Notes under the pieces: generated by a model | Database searches by the model: none | Seen by the model: the letters and a program-made list of their open reading frames with translations, nothing else | What the model was told of the DNA's origin: nothing | Shown: piece by piece, positions 1 through 11,131 of the stretch | Numbering within the stretch: position 1 is the stretch's first letter | Layout of the letters: each line of letters opens with the position of its first letter | Translations under genes and position numbers: made by a program | Assembly: GCF_003116015.1 (NCBI RefSeq) | Contig: NZ_LGQZ01000105.1 | Coordinates: 1 to 43,377, forward strand | Reading direction: 5' to 3' | DNA: 43,377 bases | Source: Azospirillum sp. TSO22-1 | GTDB taxonomy: Bacteria; Pseudomonadota; Alphaproteobacteria; Azospirillales; Azospirillaceae

Positions 1-215
1 TCCAGCGCAACGAGACCGAGCTGGTCATCATCGTCACCCCCTACATCGTGCGGCCGGTGAACAACCCCGCCCAGCTCGCGGCGCCGACCGACGGCGTCTC
101 GCCCACCCGGTTCATCGACCGCGTGCTGTTCGGCAAGCTGACCCGCCCCGGGCCCGGAACACCGCCGACGGCCCATCCCAGCCTGGCCGGCCCTGCCGGC
201 TTCATCGTCGAGTGA
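1..215 (+). CDS. cpaC: Tad/Cpa pilus secretin (RcpA/CpaC), C-terminal end only
   Basis: Only the last 70 codons are present, read from base 3. The segment ETELVIIVTPYIVRPV is the conserved final strand of the secretin (type II/III secretion) barrel domain, followed by the short tail typical of RcpA/CpaC, the outer-membrane channel of the Tad (type IVc) pilus. It stops at 213-215, nine bases before the cpaD ATG. Its position directly upstream of cpaD-cpaE-cpaF supports the pilus assignment over a type II secretion secretin. The gene is cut by the window edge, not broken. Confidence 0.9.
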   Translation, partial: QRNETELVIIVTPYIVRPVNNPAQLAAPTDGVSPTRFIDRVLFGKLTRPGPGTPPTAHPSLAGPAGFIVE

Positions 216-223
216 GGCCCGGC

Positions 224-619
224 ATGCGCACGCTCATCGTTCTGTCTTCCGCGCTGGCGCTGGCCGGCTGTTCCGCCAACCCGACCGAGCGGGTCGACTG
301 GCCGGTGACGGTCGCCCCCGCCGCGGGCAACCCGCAACGGCTCGTGGCGGTGCCGCCGGAGTGCGGCCCGGTGCCGGCCACCGTGCCCGACCTGCACGGC
401 ACCTCCTGGCACAACCCGCACCTCGGCCTCGGCTGCGCGCAGGCGCGCAACGCCGCGCTGCAGGTGGAGAACCCGCGCGACCTGCTGTCCGGGCGCCCCA
501 CCGGCGCGCCCGACGCCGAGCGCGAGGCGGCGGCCGTCGCGCGCTATCACAAGGGCGAAGAGAAGGACCTGATGCGCAGCGGCACCACCACCTCGGGCGC
601 CGGCGCGGGGAGCAAATGA
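224..619 (+). CDS. cpaD: CpaD-family pilus assembly lipoprotein
   Basis: 131 residues. The N-terminus is a lipoprotein signal: a hydrophobic stretch ending in the lipobox LAGC, with the acylated Cys at about residue 16. The C-terminal half has the CpaD pattern: a GC-AQARNAALQ segment, then ENPRDLL, then an acidic region and a tyrosine-containing tail (RYHKGEEKDL). CpaD helps build or stabilise the outer-membrane secretin of the Tad pilus. It is shorter than the roughly 200 residues usual for CpaD, so the N-terminal half of the family domain is reduced. The ATG at 224 is preferred over a GTG at 212, because the signal peptide starts there and a GAGG lies just upstream. The cpaE ATG follows one base after the stop. 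Confidence 0.82.
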   Translation: MRTLIVLSSALALAGCSANPTERVDWPVTVAPAAGNPQRLVAVPPECGPVPATVPDLHGTSWHNPHLGLGCAQARNAALQVENPRDLLSGRPTGAPDAEREAAAVARYHKGEEKDLMRSGTTTSGAGAGSK

Positions 620-620
620 G

Positions 621-1846
621 ATGGCCGGCGTGGTGACGCTCTTCAAAGGCTCCCCCGACGCCCCACTGCACGAGGCGTTCATGGCCTTCGTGTCGGACGA
701 GGAATCCTATCAGGTCGTCCGCGCGGTGGCCGGCGAGATGGGCTGGTCGGGCGCGGTGGTGCAGCGCGGCGGGGCCGGCGACGTGCTGGAGATGCTGGGC
801 GGCGGCATCCCGGCGCCGAAGCTGCTGCTGGTCGACCTGGACGGCACCGCCAACCCGTTCGCCACGGTGGCGCGGCTGGCCTCCATGGCCGGGGGCGACA
901 CGCGGCTGGTCGGCCTGGGCGCCGCCAACGACATCGACCTCTACCGCGACCTGATCTCGGCCGGGGCGGCCGACTATCTGGTCAAGCCGCTGCTGCCCGA
1001 ATCGCTGCACCAGGTCATCCGCTCCGCCTCCCAGGCGCCGAAGCGCACCCAGCAGACGCAGGCCGAGCCGGGACGACTCGTCGTGGTGGTCGGCGTGCGC
1101 GGCGGGGTAGGGGCCAGCACGGTGGCGGTCAACACGGCGTGGCTGTCGGCGCACGAGTTCAAGCGCAAGACGGCGCTGCTCGACCTCGACCTGCATTTCG
1201 GTACCGACACGCTGGCCCTCGATCTCGAACCCGGTCGCGGCCTGCGCGAGGCGCTGGAGACGCCGAACCGCCTGGACAGCCTGCTGGTCGCCAGCTCGAT
1301 GGTGAGCGAGAGCGAGCGCCTGTCCGTGCTCGGCGCCGAGGAGCCGGTGGAGGACACCGTGTCCTTCGGCCCGACCGCCGTCGGCGCGCTGCTGGAGGAA
1401 TTGCGCGGCAACTACGAGCTGGTGGTGGTCGACCTGCCGCGCCACCTGCTGCCGGCCAACCGGGCGGTGCTCGGCTCGGCCGAACAGGTGATCCTGGTCT
1501 CCGAGCTGTCGCTGGCCGGCATCCGCGACACGGCGCGGCTGGCGGCGGCGATCAAGGTGCTGGGCGGCCCGGCCTGCGCGGTGGTGGCCAGCCGCGCCGG
1601 CGGCTCGCGCAAGCCGCAGGTCGACCGCGCCACCTTCGAGCGCGGCATCCAGGGCAAGATCGCCTTCCTGATCCCGGACGACGAGAAGACCGTTGGCGCC
1701 GCCGCCAACCAGGGCAAGGCGGTGGCCGCTCTGTCGCCCGGCTCGGCGGTGGTCAAGGCGTTGCGCGAGCTGACCCGGCAGGTCTCCGGCGCCCCGGCGC
1801 CGGCGAAGAAGGGCCTGCTGGGCTGGTTCAAGCGGGACGGCGAGTG

Positions 1847-1847
<1 letters not shown>
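621..1847 (+). CDS. cpaE: CpaE-like pilus localisation ATPase (receiver-like plus MinD/ParA-like)
   Basis: 408 residues. Residues about 15-135 form a receiver-like domain (LLLVDLDG, then SAGAADYLVKPLLPE), an atypical REC as known in CpaE. Residues about 150-390 are a MinD/ParA-type ATPase. The Walker A is GVRGGVGAST at residues 158-167. Both lysines of the classical deviant motif KGGxGK[ST] are replaced: the signature lysine by Arg and the P-loop lysine by Ala. Loss of the second lysine is normal in the CpaE family; Arg at the signature position is a further change. CpaE places the Tad pilus machine at the pole or membrane. The last base of the stop TGA is the first base of the cpaF ATG, indicating translational coupling. 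Confidence 0.9.
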
Positions 1848-3711
<1,864 letters not shown>

Positions 3712-3712
<1 letters not shown>

Positions 3713-4704
3713 TGGCCGACATCCCCCTCCTGGCGTGGCTGGTCGGCGGCGGGGCGTTCCTGACGATCCTGCTGATCGGGCTGGCCTTCTCCGGCGACGG
3801 CGACCGCGACCTCAAGCGCCGAGTCGCCCGCGTCGGCGCGGAAGGGCAGGGGGCGCGCCGCGCCGGCACCGCCAAGGCCGCGTCGTCGCTGCGCCTCGAC
3901 CAGCAGGACAGCGCCTTCCCGCTGCTGAACCGTCTCATCAAGGCCGCGGTCCCCAACCCGGAGCGCATCCGCGACCGCCTCGCCCGCACCGGGCGGCGGA
4001 TCCCGCTGGGCCAGTACCTCGCTGCCAACGCGGTGGCCGGCGGTGTGGCGTGGCTGGCGCTGGGCGTCGTCGCCGGATTCCCGGCGGCGCTGTCGCTGGC
4101 CGGCGCGGTCATCGTCGGTGTCGGTGCGCCGCATCTCGTGGTCAAGCGGCTGGGCGACCGCCGGGTGGCGCTGTTCATCGGCCAGTTCCCGGACGCCATC
4201 GACCTGATCGTGCGCGGCCTGCGTTCCGGCCTGCCGGTGACCGAATCGATCAGCGCGGTGGCGCGCGAGGTGCCGGACCCGCTGGGCGCCGAGTTCCGCC
4301 GGATCGCCGACGGCGTGCGCGTCGGCCAGTCGCTGGACGCCGCCATGTGGGAGGTGGCGCGCCGCATCGACACGCCGGAGTTCCGCTTTTTGGTCATCGC
4401 CATGGCGATCCAGCGCGAGACCGGCGGCAACCTGGCCGAGACGCTGGGCAACCTGTCCGACCTGCTGCGCAAGCGCCGGCAGATGAAGCTGAAGATCAGC
4501 GCGCTGTCCGCCGAGGCGCGGGCCAGCGCCTACATCGTCGGCGCGCTGCCGTTCATCGCCTTCTTCGGCATGGCGGCGACGGTGCCCGGCTACACCGACA
4601 CGTTCTTCCACGACCCGCGCGGCCTCCTGATGGGCGGCGCCGCGCTGGGCATGATCGCGATCGGCGGGCTGGTCATGTACAAGATGGTGAACTTCGACCT
4701 GTGA
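3712..4704 (+). CDS. tadB: Tad pilus inner-membrane platform protein TadB
   Basis: 330 residues. It has an N-terminal transmembrane helix (about 5-24), a cytoplasmic segment with paired hydrophobic helices near residues 105-145, then a T2SSF/GspF domain. The domain is marked by FPDAIDLIVRGLRSGLPV, EFRFLVIAMAIQRETGGNLAE and LSAEARASAYIVGALPF. A final membrane helix ends the protein. Length and motifs match TadB, which together with TadC forms the inner-membrane platform contacted by CpaF. ATG overlaps the cpaF stop; the stop overlaps the GTG of tadC (GTGA). Confidence 0.93.
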
Positions 4705-5672
4705 ATCTCGACACCCTCATACCCGGCGTGGCGCCGGCCGACCTCGCCGCCTGGATCTCGGGCGTGGCGGCGTTCGTCGTCGTGCTGCTGGTGTGGAACG
4801 CCTTCGTCGAGCGCGACCCGCTGAGCGGCCGGCTCAAGGCGCTGGAGGCGCGGCGGGCGGCGCTGAAGGGCGACCTGTCGCGCACCGTGCGCCGCACCGA
4901 CCGGCCGGCTGCCCGCATCGGCCTGATGCACGGCGTGGTCGAGCGCTTCCGGCTCTACGGCAGCAGCACCGCGGCCAAGGCGGCCGGCAAGCTGGCGCTG
5001 GCCGGTTACCGCTCCAGGGATTCGCTGACCGTCTACCTGTTCGCCAAGGCGATCCTGCCCTTCGCCGGCCTGGGCGCGGCGGCGCTGCTGCTCTTCGGCA
5101 TGAAGGCGCTGCCGCTGCAGGGCATGCAGGCGATGGGGGTGTGCGTCGGCGCCGGCCTGTTCGGCTCGCTGCTGCCCGACCTCTACCTGAACCGGCTGAC
5201 GGAGGCGCGCCAGCTCGCCATCCGCCGCGCGCTGCCCGACGCCTTCGACCTGCTGGTCATCTGCGCCGAGGCCGGCCTCAGCCTCGACGCCGCGTTCGAG
5301 CGGGTGGCGCGCGAACTCGGTGGGGGTTGCCCGGAGCTGGGCGAGGAGATCAGCCTGACCTCGATCGAGCTCGGCTTCCTGCCCGAGCGCGCCAAGGCGC
5401 TGCAGGGGCTGGCGGACCGCGTGCCGCTGCCCGGCGTCCGGGCGCTGGTGACCACGCTCGCGCAGACCGAGCGCTACGGCACCCCGCTGGCCCAGGCGCT
5501 CCGCGTGCTGGCGGCGGAGATGCGCAACGAGCGCATGCTGAAGGCCGAGGAGAAGGCCGCCCGGCTGCCGGCGATCATGACGGTGCCGCTGATGGTGTTC
5601 ATCCTGCCGCCGCTGTTCATCGTCCTGGTCGGCCCGGCGATCCTCAAGACCGTCGACCAGTTCTCGAAGTAA
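4701..5672 (+). CDS. tadC: Tad pilus inner-membrane platform protein TadC
   Basis: 323 residues beginning with GTG inside the end of tadB (GTGA overlap). One N-terminal membrane helix (about 13-30), a pair of helices around 115-160, then the second T2SSF domain with ALPDAFDLLVICAEAGLSLD, ALVTTLAQTERYGTPLAQAL and a C-terminal membrane helix. It is the partner of TadB in the pilus motor platform. The usual next gene, tadD (a TPR lipoprotein), is absent: 94 bases later comes an unrelated membrane PAS gene, so the operon appears to end here. Confidence 0.93.
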   Translation: MNLDTLIPGVAPADLAAWISGVAAFVVVLLVWNAFVERDPLSGRLKALEARRAALKGDLSRTVRRTDRPAARIGLMHGVVERFRLYGSSTAAKAAGKLALAGYRSRDSLTVYLFAKAILPFAGLGAAALLLFGMKALPLQGMQAMGVCVGAGLFGSLLPDLYLNRLTEARQLAIRRALPDAFDLLVICAEAGLSLDAAFERVARELGGGCPELGEEISLTSIELGFLPERAKALQGLADRVPLPGVRALVTTLAQTERYGTPLAQALRVLAAEMRNERMLKAEEKAARLPAIMTVPLMVFILPPLFIVLVGPAILKTVDQFSK

Positions 5673-5766
5673 CCTTTCCAAGTGATCGGGCGGGTTTCTC
5701 CGGCCGCTCCCTTCCGGCGGCGGGCCGGGGGCGCTACAGTCGGCGCCTGTCAGGTCGGGGGCTGGA

Positions 5767-7011
5767 ATGGGCGGCACGTGGCGCGCGGTGATGCTGGGGC
5801 TGGCGGTGGCGGGCATGGCGCTCGTCTGGCTTGCCAACGAGCTGGTGCGCCGTGCTGGCGACGACCGCGACACCGTCTTCCTCGCCGTGGCGGCGGCCGG
5901 GCTCGGCGTGCTGGCGCTGTGGTGGGTGTTCTCGCGCCTCGTGCGGCATTTCCGCGACCTGGAGCGGCTGGCCTCCGATCTGGCGGCGCTGCGCCATCGC
6001 AGCGATCTGCCCGCCGACTGGCAGGCACGCCCCGACGAGGTCGGCCGGGTGGCCGCGGCGCTGGCCGAGCTGTTGCATCGCGAGCGGCGCAGCGGCGGTG
6101 GCGGCGGGCGCCTCGCCACCGTGGCGGCGGCGCTGGAGGAACCGGTCCTCGTGCTCAGCGACCTCGGCCGGATCACGCTGCTCAACCCGGCGGCGGCGCG
6201 GCTGTTCGGCCCCGGCGTGGCGGTGGGCGTGGACGTCTACGACGTGCTCGACCGCCCGGAGCTGTTCCGCGCCATCGAGCGCGCCCGCGCCGCCGGCCAG
6301 CCGGTGTCCGCCACGCTGCACGGTCCCGGTGGGGCGGAACTGCCGTCGCAGGTCGTGGACTTCGGGCTGCAGGCCGGCGTGGCGCTGGTCTTCCCCTTCC
6401 ATCCGGCGGCCCAGCCGCTGCTGCCCGCCCGCCTTTCGGCAGCCGCGCCCGCGGCGGCCCCGGTCATCGGCGCGGACGAGCCGCTCGCCGCCCTGCCCAT
6501 GGTGGCGCTGTCGGTCGATCTGGCCGAGGGGCGGGTGGTCGGCGTCGGTACCGTGCGCCTGTCGGGCGCGCGGGTGTTCCGCACCGTCTCCCTCGACGTG
6601 CCGGTCAACCCCGGCGAGCCGGCGCCGGGCAGCGCGCGCCCCTTTGCCGCCGCGTGGCCGGTGATCGCCGAGGCGCTGCACCACGCCGTCGTGGTCGGGG
6701 TGGACGTGGACGCCGCGCTCGCCGCGCTGCGCATGGAGATGGAGCGGGCGGGCCTGCCGCCGATGGAGGAGCCGCCGGCCCTCGACCTGCGCCGCCTCGC
6801 CGTGGCCCTCGATGCGGCGAGCGCCGGCAAGGATCTGATGGCGCTGGCGGCGCATTTCGGCGTGGTGCCGCATCCCGACGGCCCGCACGCGCTGCTCACC
6901 GCCGAACTGGCCGCCGCGCTGCTGCGCCGACTGGACGAGCGGGGCGTGAGGACGCTGGGCGCGGCGCGGGTGCTGGCTGGTGGCGCGACACCGGCGCTGC
7001 CGTCGGGGTAG
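5767..7011 (+). CDS. Membrane PAS protein with degenerate DnaQ-like exonuclease domain
   Basis: 414 residues. Two membrane helices lie at about 6-23 and 38-57, followed by a HAMP-like linker (LRHRSDLPADW and GRVAAALAELLHRE). A PAS domain spans about 115-215 (EEPVLVLSDLGRITLLNPAA). Residues about 240-405 follow the layout of a DEDDh 3'-5' exonuclease: a first strand, GVGTVRL, VPVNPGEPAPGSA, a dimerising helix, then a HALLTAELAAALLRRL helix and the family tail. The acidic residues are largely missing: the first motif reads LSVD where FDxE is expected, the second VGVDVD where HNxxFD is expected, and the last has HPDGPH where H-x(4)-D is expected. I know related proteins that fuse a membrane PAS sensor to an intact exonuclease. 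My inference is an inactive exonuclease fold kept as a binding or signalling domain. Reading frame and composition look normal. Confidence 0.6.
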   Translation: MGGTWRAVMLGLAVAGMALVWLANELVRRAGDDRDTVFLAVAAAGLGVLALWWVFSRLVRHFRDLERLASDLAALRHRSDLPADWQARPDEVGRVAAALAELLHRERRSGGGGGRLATVAAALEEPVLVLSDLGRITLLNPAAARLFGPGVAVGVDVYDVLDRPELFRAIERARAAGQPVSATLHGPGGAELPSQVVDFGLQAGVALVFPFHPAAQPLLPARLSAAAPAAAPVIGADEPLAALPMVALSVDLAEGRVVGVGTVRLSGARVFRTVSLDVPVNPGEPAPGSARPFAAAWPVIAEALHHAVVVGVDVDAALAALRMEMERAGLPPMEEPPALDLRRLAVALDAASAGKDLMALAAHFGVVPHPDGPHALLTAELAAALLRRLDERGVRTLGAARVLAGGATPALPSG

Positions 7012-7016
7012 GGCGC

Positions 7017-7074
7017 TTGACCACGGACAGGGTGCACTCCACAATATGCCAATGCTTGACATATGGTGGAGTGC
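7017..7074 (+). promoter_or_regulatory. parDE promoter with inverted-repeat operator
   Basis: TTGACC (7017-7022), a 17-base spacer and CACAAT (7040-7045) fit a sigma-70-type promoter, with four of six matches in the -10. Across and downstream of the -10 lies a dyad: GCACTCCACAATAT at 7034-7047 and its near-perfect reverse complement at 7061-7074 (13 of 14 pairs), centred at 7054. A ParD-type ribbon-helix-helix antitoxin normally represses its own operon through such a site, and the left arm covers the -10. The right arm ends seven bases before the chosen parD start. Confidence 0.6.
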
Positions 7075-7080
7075 CGTGCC

Positions 7081-7341
7081 GTGGCGACCAACGTGCACCT
7101 GACGCCGGAACTGGAGCGCTTTGCCAGGCAATGCGTCGAAACTGGCCGCTACAACAACGTCAGCGAGGTGGTTCGGTCGGCCTTGCGCATGCTTCAGGAC
7201 GCGGAACTCCAGCGTGAGCGCTTCATGGCGATGCTGGAGGAAGCCGAGACCGAGGGAGAGCGTGACGGCTTCTTCGAGATCGATGAGGTTGCCGAAGAAC
7301 TCGACCGCATCATTGAGGATGCCGAGCGCTCCCGGAAATGA
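7081..7341 (+). CDS. parD: ParD-type antitoxin (ribbon-helix-helix)
   Basis: 86 residues. The N-terminal half has the ParD/CC2985 pattern NVHLTPELERFARQCVE followed by GRYNNVSEVVRSALRML, a strand plus two helices for DNA binding and dimerisation. The C-terminal half is an acidic helix that wraps the toxin. The GTG at 7081 is preferred because GGAG lies nine bases upstream and because the residues encoded before it, from an ATG at 7063, fall inside the operator. The stop overlaps the toxin ATG (ATGA), the usual coupling in parDE operons. It neutralises the ParE encoded next and probably represses the operon. Confidence 0.9.
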   Translation: MATNVHLTPELERFARQCVETGRYNNVSEVVRSALRMLQDAELQRERFMAMLEEAETEGERDGFFEIDEVAEELDRIIEDAERSRK

Positions 7342-7649
7342 AGCCCGCGGTTCTGGCGCCGACCGCGCGACGTGATTTGGCGGATGCCATTGACTGGATT
7401 GCCAAAGACAACCCTGCCGCCGCACGCGCCCTGCGCGACGCCGTAATCGCCGCAGTGTCGAGAATCGGGGAGCACCCGCGGATCGGGACCGTTCGCCCGG
7501 ACTTGGCGAAGGAGCGCATCCGGTTCGTCGTGCTGCGAGGCTTTCCCTACATCCTGGTCTATGCGGCAGACAAGATGCCGCCCCGTATTCTGCGTCTGCT
7601 GCACGGAGCCCGCGACCTTCAAGCCGTGCTGCGCGACCTCGACGCCTGA
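7338..7649 (+). CDS. parE: ParE-type toxin (RelE/ParE superfamily)
   Basis: 103 residues. The sequence begins LAPTARRDLADAIDWIAKDNP, the first strand and long helix of the RelE/ParE fold. It continues with a conserved GTVRPDL turn and the terminal strands FPYILVYA and ILRLLHGARDL. ParE toxins poison DNA gyrase, RelE toxins cleave mRNA on ribosomes; the ParD partner and the GARDL ending favour ParE. The frame is intact, so the module may be functional. It ends four bases before the convergent DUF188 gene. Confidence 0.88.
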   Translation: MKPAVLAPTARRDLADAIDWIAKDNPAAARALRDAVIAAVSRIGEHPRIGTVRPDLAKERIRFVVLRGFPYILVYAADKMPPRILRLLHGARDLQAVLRDLDA

Positions 7650-7653
7650 CCCC

Positions 7654-8121
7654 TCACCCCCACTTCGGCCGCCGTCCCCGCTTCAGCGCCTGCACCGCCT
7701 CGTCCAGCACCTGCAGGAACTGTGACTTGTCGCGCTGGCTCATCGGCGCGTTGCCGCCCTGCACCTCGCCCATCGCCCGCAGGTCCGCCATCAGCGCCCG
7801 GCTGGCCAGCGCCGAGCCGATGGACGCGTTGGTGAACGGCCGCCCCGACGGCCCGATGACCACCGCGCCATTCTTCAGCGCCCGGTCGGCCAAGGGGATG
7901 TCCGCGGTGACGACGACGTCGTTCGCCCCCGCCTGTTCGGCGATCCAGTTGTCGGCGGCGTCGAACTCCGATCCCACCACCACCAACTCGGAGATGCACT
8001 CGGTGGGCAGGCGCAGTGGACCGTTGCTGACCAGCCAGACCTTCGATCCCGTCCGCCCGGCCACCTTGTAGATTTCCGCCTTGACGGGGCAGGCGTCAGC
8101 ATCGACGTAGATGTTCAGCAC
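7654..8121 (-). CDS. YaiI/YqxD family protein (DUF188, PIN-like)
   Basis: 155 residues, the standard length of the family. The N-terminus NIYVDADACPVKAEIYKVA is the family signature. Further conserved blocks are DAADNWIAE, NDVVVTADIPLADRAL and GRPFTNASIG. DUF188 proteins have a PIN-like nuclease fold with clustered aspartates (here Asp7, Asp9 and the TADIPLA Asp), but their biological role is not established. The start is a GTG at 8121 with GGAAGGA nine bases upstream; no ATG exists before the conserved block. It is divergent from ettA and convergent with parE. Confidence 0.88.
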   Translation of the reverse strand: MLNIYVDADACPVKAEIYKVAGRTGSKVWLVSNGPLRLPTECISELVVVGSEFDAADNWIAEQAGANDVVVTADIPLADRALKNGAVVIGPSGRPFTNASIGSALASRALMADLRAMGEVQGGNAPMSQRDKSQFLQVLDEAVQALKRGRRPKWG

Positions 8122-8253
8122 CGCAAATCGTCCTTCCCAGTTATTAAGGGTGGGTTCCCAAGGATGGCCATCATGCGCTAAAACCCTGCGCGGATCGATT
8201 CGGCGCCGTGCGCGGCGCTTCGTTTTTTCTCGTGCGAGAGGTCGGAGAGGCGC

Positions 8254-9930
<1,677 letters not shown>

Positions 9931-9952
9931 CCGGCAGGGCGGAGCGTTGCAT

Positions 9953-9981
9953 CGGGGGGCTTCGGCCCCCCGAACTTTTTT
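9953..9981 (+). terminator. Rho-independent terminator after ettA
   Basis: An eight-base-pair GC stem (9953-9960 with 9965-9972) closes on a TTCG tetraloop and is followed after AAC by six T residues (9976-9981). It sits 22 bases after the ettA stop and 13 bases before the arfB ATG, so arfB is probably transcribed from its own promoter or by readthrough. Confidence 0.93.
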
Positions 9982-9994
9982 CAGGGGCAGGAGC

Positions 9995-10411
9995 ATGATC
10001 CGCGTCACGCACCGCATTTCGCTGGACGAGAGCGAACTGCACGAGGAATTCGTGCGCGCCTCCGGCCCCGGCGGACAGCACGTCAACAAGACGGAAACCG
10101 CCGTCCAGCTGCGCTTCGACGTGCGCAGCTCGCCCAACATCCCGGACGACGTGAAGGCGCGGCTGGCCAAGCTTGCCGGGTCGCGGATGACGCAGGACGG
10201 CGTGCTGATCATCCAGGCCGACGGCTACCGCTCGCAGCTGCGCAACCGTGAGGACGCGCTCGAGCGCCTGATCGACCTGATCCGCGACGCCAGCGTGCCG
10301 CCCAAGCCGCGCAGGCCCACCAAGCCGACGTTCGGGTCCCAGCAACGGCGCCTGGAAGGCAAGGCCGCCCGCTCGCAGGTGAAGAAGATGCGGGGCAAGC
10401 CCGTGGACTGA
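9995..10411 (+). CDS. arfB: Alternative ribosome-rescue factor ArfB (YaeJ)
   Basis: 138 residues. The catalytic GGQ loop is at about residues 27-29 within ASGPGGQHVNKTETAVQLRF, as in class I release factors but with no codon-recognition domain. The basic C-terminal tail, from about residue 100, rich in Arg/Lys with GSQQRRLEGKAARSQVKK, fits the empty mRNA channel of stalled ribosomes. ArfB hydrolyses peptidyl-tRNA on non-stop ribosomes. The start has AGGAG just upstream. It lies behind the ettA terminator, so two factors that act on ribosomes are neighbours. Confidence 0.96.
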   Translation: MIRVTHRISLDESELHEEFVRASGPGGQHVNKTETAVQLRFDVRSSPNIPDDVKARLAKLAGSRMTQDGVLIIQADGYRSQLRNREDALERLIDLIRDASVPPKPRRPTKPTFGSQQRRLEGKAARSQVKKMRGKPVD

Positions 10412-10575
10412 TCACGAGCGTGGTGGGCGGCATCGACCCGCGCCAGCGGCAATTCGACCGGCCGGGTGGAATAGGTGGGGTGCCCCCGGCGTCCCAGTCG
10501 TGCCGGTGGATACTCTGCGGCGTCGCGGTCAGGCGATCACGACGATCCACCCTCTCCAACACGGGAGGAACGACG

Positions 10576-10731
10576 ATGATGATCCGAATCCTGCTTGTGG
10601 CGGCTCTCCTCGGCTTGGCCGCGTGCAACGGCACAGGTACGGGGGGAGCGGACTCCACGCCGAGCCACGCCGGCGGTGTTGGCGGCGGTGGCGGCGGTGG
10701 TGGCGGCGGCGGCGGTGGTGGCGGATACTGA
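10576..10731 (+). CDS. Small lipoprotein with polyglycine tail
   Basis: 51 residues. Signal peptide MMIRILLVAALLGLAAC ends in a lipobox (LAAC), so the mature lipoprotein is only about 35 residues. The mature part is NGTGTGGADSTPSHAG, then GGV and an almost pure run of 15 glycines ending in Tyr. A strong Shine-Dalgarno GGAGGA lies five bases upstream. I do not recognise a family; similar glycine-rich small lipoproteins are often annotated as hypothetical. The GGC/GGT repeat makes length variation by replication slippage likely. A hairpin follows downstream. Confidence 0.6.
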   Translation: MMIRILLVAALLGLAACNGTGTGGADSTPSHAGGVGGGGGGGGGGGGGGGY

Positions 10732-10766
10732 GCGCCCCGCCACGCGGCCGACCGGCTGATTGCGGA

Positions 10767-10807
10767 GCCGTGCGGAGAGGGCTCTCTTCGGGGCCTCTTC
10801 GCACGGC
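10767..10807. terminator. Stem-loop between convergent genes
   Basis: A 14-base stem (10767-10780 with 10794-10807, one mismatch) with a 13-base loop sits between the plus-strand glycine lipoprotein and the minus-strand gene at 10829. There is no clear T-run on either side, so it may stop transcription weakly in both directions or protect mRNA 3' ends. Confidence 0.5.
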
Positions 10808-10828
10808 GAACTGGCGGGTCGGCCCGGC

Positions 10829-11131
10829 CTACAGGTTCGTCGCCCCGCCCGGCGGCGTGTCCGGGCTTGGCGGTCCCAGCGGAGGCGAGCCCGGCGGCAC
10901 GGCGCGGTTGCGGTCGAGGCGGCGGATGACGATGTCGCCCTCCGGGGTCACCTCCGGCGGGGCGTAGGAGGGAAGCTGGCGAATCCAGCCCTCCAGCGCC
11001 TTCAGCAGCAGCTCGACTCCCTGCTTGGCTTGCTCTCCGGGCGCCGGCGCCACCGGGGCGGGCGGGTCGGCGGCGAACGCCGGGGCGGCCAGCAACGACG
11101 CCGCGGCGAGCAGAATGAACATCCTGCGCAT
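10829..11131 (-). CDS. Small exported protein of unknown function
   Basis: 100 residues. A Sec signal peptide (MRRMFILLAAASLLAAPAFA, cleavage after residue 20) is followed by a Pro/Ala-rich stretch. A compact core follows at about residues 35-75: EQAKQGVELLLKALEGWI, RQLPSYAPPEV and GDIVIRRLDR. The tail is proline-rich. The core repeats a pattern I associate with small periplasmic proteins of Azospirillum-like genomes, but I know no function. GGAGG six bases upstream supports the ATG at 11131; a second ATG three codons later is less likely. It is divergent from the XRE regulator across a 546-base gap. Confidence 0.65.
   Translation of the reverse strand: MRRMFILLAAASLLAAPAFAADPPAPVAPAPGEQAKQGVELLLKALEGWIRQLPSYAPPEVTPEGDIVIRRLDRNRAVPPGSPPLGPPSPDTPPGGATNL

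Noticed and set aside
234..1445. Long minus-strand open frames opposite cpaD/cpaE (and similar frames opposite most genes)
   Set aside because: High GC produces long antisense frames; these have low-complexity Arg/Gly/Ala translations and no motifs, while the opposite strand has clear protein families.
3735..4700. Plus-strand frame through tadB leading into tadC
   Set aside because: Translation is Arg/Gly/Ala-rich noise until the tadC GTG at 4701; no fusion of the two pilus genes is needed.
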